DNA of 64,000 nt from NCBI GenBank assembly GCA_902801845.1, contig CADCJW010000001.1, positions 204,376 to 268,375 on the forward strand. Direction: 5' to 3'. A program made the translations under genes and the position numbers. This DNA comes from an uncultured Eubacteriales bacterium. Lineage in GTDB: Bacteria; Bacillota; Clostridia; Christensenellales; CAG-138. Shown piece by piece: positions 60,037 through 64,000 of the stretch. The number at the start of each line of letters is the position of its first letter. The first letter of the stretch is position 1. The notes below the pieces were generated by a model that searched no databases, was not told where the DNA came from, and saw nothing but the letters and a program-made list of their open reading frames with translations.

Positions 60037-61248
60037 CTAATTCATGTTGGCCACCAGGAGCGCGGGATCGATGTTGTCAAACACGTCCTCCCCTGCCTCC
60101 ACCGTGCCATAGGCCATGCCGAAGCGGTTCATGGTCAAGGCATCATCCACCGCCGGGATCAAATGACGGCCGTTCTGCTGGGACCGATGCTTGGCAAAGG
60201 CCGCGCTGGCCACCTCCAACGCCGTCTTTCCCCCCATGGAGGCAAGAGGCGTGGAGATATCCATGACCAGTGGGTTTTCGGGATAGAGGTGGATGTAGCA
60301 CTTCTTCACCTCCCAAACGCCGTAGGCCTGGACAGAGGCAGGATCAAAGGATTCGTCCGCCGAAAGCTTACACGCCTCCTGCACGGCGGCGGAAACGATC
60401 TTATGCTGCCAATGGCCGTATTCCCCGTTCACATCGTGGGTGAAGACCACCAGTGGCCGCTGCTGCCGCAGGAGCCGGACCACGGCCAAGGTGACCGCCT
60501 CCTGGGGGAATTTGTTGCGGGCTTCTTCGCTGCGCTGATTGTTCAAATCACAAAAATCCAGGAAAAACGGATAATACTCCGAGCCCATGGCCCACACGCC
60601 CATGACGGCCTCGTTGACCCGCAGCCGGCTGGGGGTGGTCACGTACGCCACCGTGCCCACATAGCCCTGCTCCGCCCCGTAGGTGGGGATGATACCGCCC
60701 ATGAACAGGGTGTCGTCATCCGGGTGGGTGGAGATCAGCAGATAGTCCAAATGCCCAGACGCTTTTTTCCAGGGATAGAAAGGGTCCGGCAGCACGCCGT
60801 CGGAATAAAGACCCATATGGGCGATGGTCATGCCCCGCCGTTCCGTCAGGAAGGAGACCTTCACTGTGTCGGCAGTCAGGGGCAGGATGGTGTCGTATTC
60901 CTCGCCGACGGCAGTTTCTGAAAGAAGGGCATCGTTTTGATCATACTGCAGCAGGCGGACGTGCTCCGGCATCTTCTCCCACTGGATGCAGAGCCAGTGG
61001 GCATCCACGGAAGGGTCCCAGCTGATGTTGAATCGCTCGTAGGGCAAAAATGTTTCCGGGCAGGTCAACGCTAACCGGAAGAGCTTGCCCTCCAGATCCG
61101 CGTGCCCGCAGCTTTCAAACCGGACAAACTTCGACAGATCCTGCGCCTTTTGGGGTTGTTTCTCCCCTTCTGCGCGAGCGATCAAGGGCAGGGACAAAAG
61201 CAACAGCAATGCGAGCAGAAGAGAAAACGCTTTCCTTCCGTTTTTCAT
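60037..61248 (-). CDS. secreted PIG-L family deacetylase
   Basis: A 403-aa exported protein with a signal peptide ending about ARA-EGE (residue 25). An N-terminal strand-rich domain (about 30-150) precedes the PIG-L domain: ISTHPDDDTLFMGG (metal site), VAYVTTPSRLR and THDVNGEYGHWQHKI. It would deacetylate a GlcNAc-like sugar outside the cell. GGAGG lies 10 nt before ATG 61248. It starts 20 nt after the metK stop region and is in the same operon. Confidence 0.85.
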   Translation of the reverse strand: MKNGRKAFSLLLALLLLLSLPLIARAEGEKQPQKAQDLSKFVRFESCGHADLEGKLFRLALTCPETFLPYERFNISWDPSVDAHWLCIQWEKMPEHVRLLQYDQNDALLSETAVGEEYDTILPLTADTVKVSFLTERRGMTIAHMGLYSDGVLPDPFYPWKKASGHLDYLLISTHPDDDTLFMGGIIPTYGAEQGYVGTVAYVTTPSRLRVNEAVMGVWAMGSEYYPFFLDFCDLNNQRSEEARNKFPQEAVTLAVVRLLRQQRPLVVFTHDVNGEYGHWQHKIVSAAVQEACKLSADESFDPASVQAYGVWEVKKCYIHLYPENPLVMDISTPLASMGGKTALEVASAAFAKHRSQQNGRHLIPAVDDALTMNRFGMAYGTVEAGEDVFDNIDPALLVANMN

Positions 61249-61268
61249 CCAGTCATGTCCTCCTCGGC

Positions 61269-62402
61269 TCACAGCCCCAGATCCAGCCGCTCCCAGGGCA
61301 TGTCCTTGGCATTCTCGCCGAAGTGGCCGTAGGAGGCCAGCTTCCCATAGATGGGACGGCGGAGGCCGAAGCGGTTGATGATAGCCATGGGCCTGAGGTC
61401 CACGGTCTCCATAATGTGGTCCTTCATGGCGCCCACGTCGTTGATATGGGCGGTGCCGAAGTCCTCGATGCGGATGCTGGTGGGCCGAGAAACGCCGATG
61501 GCGTAGGATAGCTGGACCTCGCAGCGGTCCATGTAGCCGCCGGCCACGATGTTTTTAGCCAGATACCGGGCCATGTATGCGCCGGTGCGATCCACCTTGG
61601 TGGGATCCTTCCCGGAAAAGGCGCCGCCGCCGTGACGGGCATAGCCGCCATAGGTGTCCACGATGATCTTGCGTCCGGTGAGGCCCGTATCCCCTGCGGG
61701 GCCGCCCACCACGAACCGACCGGTGGGATTGATGAAGAACTCCGTCCAGTCCCCCAGCATGTTTGGAGGCAAAGCGGGCAGGATCACCTGCTCCTTGAGC
61801 AGCGCCCGAAGGGTCTCGATGTCGATGCTTTCCTTATGCTGGGCGGAAAGGACCACGGCCAGGATGCGGCTGGGCACGTTGTCCCGATACTCCACCGTCA
61901 CCTGGGACTTGCCGTCCGGCAGCAAAAAGGGCAGCGTGCCGTCCCGACGGAGCGTTTCCAGCCGCCGGGTGAGCCGATGGGACAGCTCGATGGGCAGGGG
62001 CATGTAGTTTTCCGTCTCCCGACAGGCAAAGCCGAACATCATGCCCTGATCCCCGGCGCCGATCTCCAGGGGGTCCACATTGTCCACGCCCATGGCGATA
62101 TCCGGAGACTGATGATTCAGGGAAACGTCGATCACGGCGGTGTCGCAGTCAAAGCCGCGGCCATGCTCGGTATACCCTGTCTCCCGGATCACCCGACGGG
62201 CGATGGCCTCATAGTCCACCCGGGCGGTGCTGGTGATCTCCCCCATGATGTGCATGTGGTCTGTATTGGCGAATACCTCGCAGGCCACACGGGCCCCGTC
62301 GTCCTGGGCAAGGATGGCGTCCAGGATGGCGTCGGCGGTCTTGTCGCAAAGCTTGTCCGGGTGTCCCCCCGTCACAGATTCGGATGTAAAGCAAGCAGGC
62401 AT
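61269..62402 (-). CDS. metK: S-adenosylmethionine synthetase
   Basis: A 377-aa MetK: TSESVTGGHPDKLCDKTADA, GAGDQGMMFGFACRET and GGGAFSGKDPTKVDRTGAYM. It makes SAM from Met and ATP. Start 62402 has AGGAG upstream. The leader is short with a clear promoter and no SAM riboswitch could be seen. SAM is consumed by the radical SAM and tRNA modifying enzymes. Confidence 0.96.
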   Translation of the reverse strand: MPACFTSESVTGGHPDKLCDKTADAILDAILAQDDGARVACEVFANTDHMHIMGEITSTARVDYEAIARRVIRETGYTEHGRGFDCDTAVIDVSLNHQSPDIAMGVDNVDPLEIGAGDQGMMFGFACRETENYMPLPIELSHRLTRRLETLRRDGTLPFLLPDGKSQVTVEYRDNVPSRILAVVLSAQHKESIDIETLRALLKEQVILPALPPNMLGDWTEFFINPTGRFVVGGPAGDTGLTGRKIIVDTYGGYARHGGGAFSGKDPTKVDRTGAYMARYLAKNIVAGGYMDRCEVQLSYAIGVSRPTSIRIEDFGTAHINDVGAMKDHIMETVDLRPMAIINRFGLRRPIYGKLASYGHFGENAKDMPWERLDLGL

Positions 62403-62440
62403 CGTTCTCTCTCCTGTCATTCGTTCATTTTGAGCATGTT

Positions 62441-62469
62441 ATACTATCATTTTCCACCCGCTCTGTCAA
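62441..62469 (-). promoter_or_regulatory. sigma-A promoter of metK
   Basis: -35 TTGACA (62464-62469), 17-bp spacer, -10 TAGTAT (62441-62446) preceded by TGA, on the minus strand. Confidence 0.82.
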
Positions 62470-62483
62470 TGCCGGGCACGAAA

Positions 62484-62508
62484 AAGCGGCGGGAAAAACC
62501 CGCCGCTT
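62484..62508 (-). terminator. intrinsic terminator of the 5'-nucleotidase gene
   Basis: AAGCGGCGGG / CCCGCCGCTT with 5-nt loop, T-run on the minus strand, 21 nt after the stop. Confidence 0.88.
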
Positions 62509-62529
62509 CGAAGTGCCAAAGGAGTTTGT

Positions 62530-64000
62530 TTACTTGATGGTGATACGGCCCTGGCCGTAAGGCTCCAGATACTCAGAGCCGACGGTGCCGCCCAGCACAT
62601 CCACGATGTAGTTGATCAGGACCTGGTTGTCCAGCATAACCTCGTCCCGCAGAAGGGTATTGTCTGTGAACATGGTGTAGCCGTCGCCCGCGGACTTCAA
62701 CAGGTAGTTATGGCAAGCCACGGTATAGGTCTTGTTGGGATCGATGGGAGCATAGGAGCCGTCCTCCTGGAGGACCTCCACATCCTGGACCCGACGCTCA
62801 CCGGTGACCTTCACGAACATCTTCTTCTCATCCTTCTCCACAGTGGAGGCGATGCTGGTATCCACGGTGAACTTAAGGCCGGAGACCTGGAGGAATCCGC
62901 CGAACTCAGCGGGCAGGCTGGCCACGGAAAGCTCAAGGGCATCCAGCACTTCCTGACCGGTAGCTTCCACCACACACAGGGCGTTGCCATAGGGATGGAC
63001 CTTGATGATCTGTCCGTAAGTGATGTCACCCTCGGCAATGTTCGCACGGATACCGCCGCCGTTGACGAAGGCGATGTCCGACTCTCCCATGGCACGATAG
63101 GCATCGGCGCACAGATCGCCCAGGTTGGTCTCCTGGCTGCGGACGATACGGACGGGATTACCTTTCTCATCCACGGCCACAGGATCGGTGGTGGTCAGCG
63201 TCACGCCGGTCTTGGCCACGACGGTGTTCACCAGCTCTTCATTCTTGTCGATGGCAGCCTGCACGGCTTCGCTTGCGCCGTTGTCCTCCGTCAGGGCCCC
63301 GACGGCGCTCATGAACTTGATGGCATCCGTATCCAGCAACATGGAGGACATGTTGCCCTCGCCATCGATGGTAAAGATGCCCACGTTCTCCAGCTTGGTG
63401 CCGGTGGAAGTCAGGATGACTTCGTTGCCGTCCTTGTTCTTCACCTTCTCCCCGCTGATGACGCTATGGGAATGGCCATCCAGAACAGCGTCGATACCGG
63501 TGGTGTTCACGATGAGCTCGGAGGAGGTCCAAGGAGAGCTGCTGGCGTCGATGCCCAGGTGAGCCAGCGCGATCACGTAGTCGACGCCCTCAGCGCGAGC
63601 GGCATCCACGGTAGCCTGGACCTTGTCATACAGATCCTGACCATTGTTGCCCTCGCAGAAGGAATAGATCCAGTTGCCCTCGCCGTCCTGGAAATAGGTG
63701 GGCGTGGAGGAGGCAAAGGTCTGAGGCGTGTCGATGCCCACGAAGGCAATCTTCTTGCCCGCCTTCTCGAGGATGGTATAGGGCTCCAGGACCGCATTCC
63801 CATCATCATTCAGGAAGTTGCAGCATACATACTTGAACTTGGCAAGCTCCACGTTCTTGTTGAACTGCTCCATGCCATAGTCGAACTCGTGGTTGCCGAT
63901 GGTGGCCACGTCATAGCCGATGGCGTTCATGAGCTCGACGATGGCTTCGCCCTTGCTCAGGGTGCCGATGATGTCACCCTGGAGAGCGTCGCCGTTGTCC
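62530..64000 (-). CDS. bifunctional UDP-sugar hydrolase/5'-nucleotidase family protein (partial, C-terminal part)
   Basis: The gene runs off the right edge; 490 residues are visible. The metallophosphatase part shows DNGDALQGDI at the edge, GNHEFDYG and ALAHLGIDAS; the C-terminal 5'-nucleotidase domain (about from VVAKTGVTL) has NGGGIRANIAEGDITYGQI and YPAEFGGFLQVSGL-like block (LPAEFGGFLQVSGLKFTVD). These extracellular enzymes hydrolyse nucleotides and sugar nucleotides. The N-terminal signal peptide would lie outside the window. Ordinary length otherwise. Confidence 0.9.
   Translation of the reverse strand, partial: DNGDALQGDIIGTLSKGEAIVELMNAIGYDVATIGNHEFDYGMEQFNKNVELAKFKYVCCNFLNDDGNAVLEPYTILEKAGKKIAFVGIDTPQTFASSTPTYFQDGEGNWIYSFCEGNNGQDLYDKVQATVDAARAEGVDYVIALAHLGIDASSSPWTSSELIVNTTGIDAVLDGHSHSVISGEKVKNKDGNEVILTSTGTKLENVGIFTIDGEGNMSSMLLDTDAIKFMSAVGALTEDNGASEAVQAAIDKNEELVNTVVAKTGVTLTTTDPVAVDEKGNPVRIVRSQETNLGDLCADAYRAMGESDIAFVNGGGIRANIAEGDITYGQIIKVHPYGNALCVVEATGQEVLDALELSVASLPAEFGGFLQVSGLKFTVDTSIASTVEKDEKKMFVKVTGERRVQDVEVLQEDGSYAPIDPNKTYTVACHNYLLKSAGDGYTMFTDNTLLRDEVMLDNQVLINYIVDVLGGTVGSEYLEPYGQGRITIK

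Noticed and set aside
62403..62529. SAM riboswitch before metK
   Set aside because: The leader is too short (about 35 nt after the promoter) and no S-box elements are visible; the hairpin at 62484-62508 belongs to the next gene's terminator.
1..64000. Mobile elements, CRISPR arrays, tRNA or rRNA genes
   Set aside because: Looked for transposase or integrase frames, direct repeat arrays and tRNA-like cloverleaf or CCA ends; none was found by reading, though a weak tRNA could be missed without a tool.

Overview
The window looks like a chromosomal segment of a high-GC, anaerobic, spore-forming member of the Clostridia. The evidence is the forespore sigma factor gene sigG, a NAD-linked [FeFe] hydrogenase operon, Pta-AckA acetate formation, meso-diaminopimelate dehydrogenase, HemZ, a T-box leader and strong Shine-Dalgarno plus TATACT-type promoters. 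The exact genus cannot be read from it. Almost all of it is core or housekeeping DNA. I see no phage, insertion sequence, CRISPR array, rRNA or tRNA.

Layout. 1-5.3 kb (minus): a hydrogenase operon in which a sensory-type [FeFe] hydrogenase, two DRTGG proteins, two histidine-kinase-like ATPases and a PHP protein sit between the NuoE-like and NuoF-like subunits. 5.4-9.6 kb: an SH3 surface protein, a TtcA-like enzyme, a phosphodiester glycosidase lipoprotein and RmuC. 9.65-11.4 kb: an ABC exporter of visibly lower GC, preceded by an eight-codon leader ORF and mutually exclusive hairpins. 11.4-19 kb: a phosphoesterase lipoprotein, a candidate structured RNA, a phosphopantetheinyl transferase, an aminotransferase with a dicarboxylate symporter, sigG, a second phosphodiester glycosidase and DUF445. 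19-27.6 kb: a ThyX-like protein, ddh, a YdcF-like protein, RluA, adenosine deaminase, a zinc-ribbon membrane protein and the recX-nnr-glk-HD operon. 27.7-32.4 kb: a VanW protein, an orphan gene, a zinc-finger Clp ATPase and a Nudix gene. 32.8-41.8 kb: ftsY-smc-rnc, acpP, plsX, yajC and a cysteine desulfurase. 41.8-55.1 kb (minus): trxA, aspS-hisS behind a T-box, hemZ, an MBL hydrolase, dtd, relA/spoT, apt, recJ, ackA and pta. 55.2-64 kb: tmcAL, a patatin, a YlbJ-like protein, IMP dehydrogenase, a PIG-L deacetylase, metK and a partial 5'-nucleotidase.

The most notable signal is at 9679-9765. A tiny ORF (MVKYRFSF) overlaps arm 1 of a four-arm RNA switch whose arm 4 is the Shine-Dalgarno of the ABC exporter. 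This is the layout of antibiotic-responsive translational attenuation as in erm genes, and the peptide carries a K-Y-R motif of the kind linked to macrolide arrest. Second, at least four genes (a phosphoesterase, a phosphopantetheinyl transferase, recX and recJ) have a -10 hexamer exactly 6 nt before the ATG and no usable Shine-Dalgarno, which predicts leaderless mRNAs. Third, the sensory cassette inside the hydrogenase operon suggests that the bifurcating hydrogenase reports on or controls itself. All three are inferences from sequence only; gene calls rest on motif recognition without database searches.
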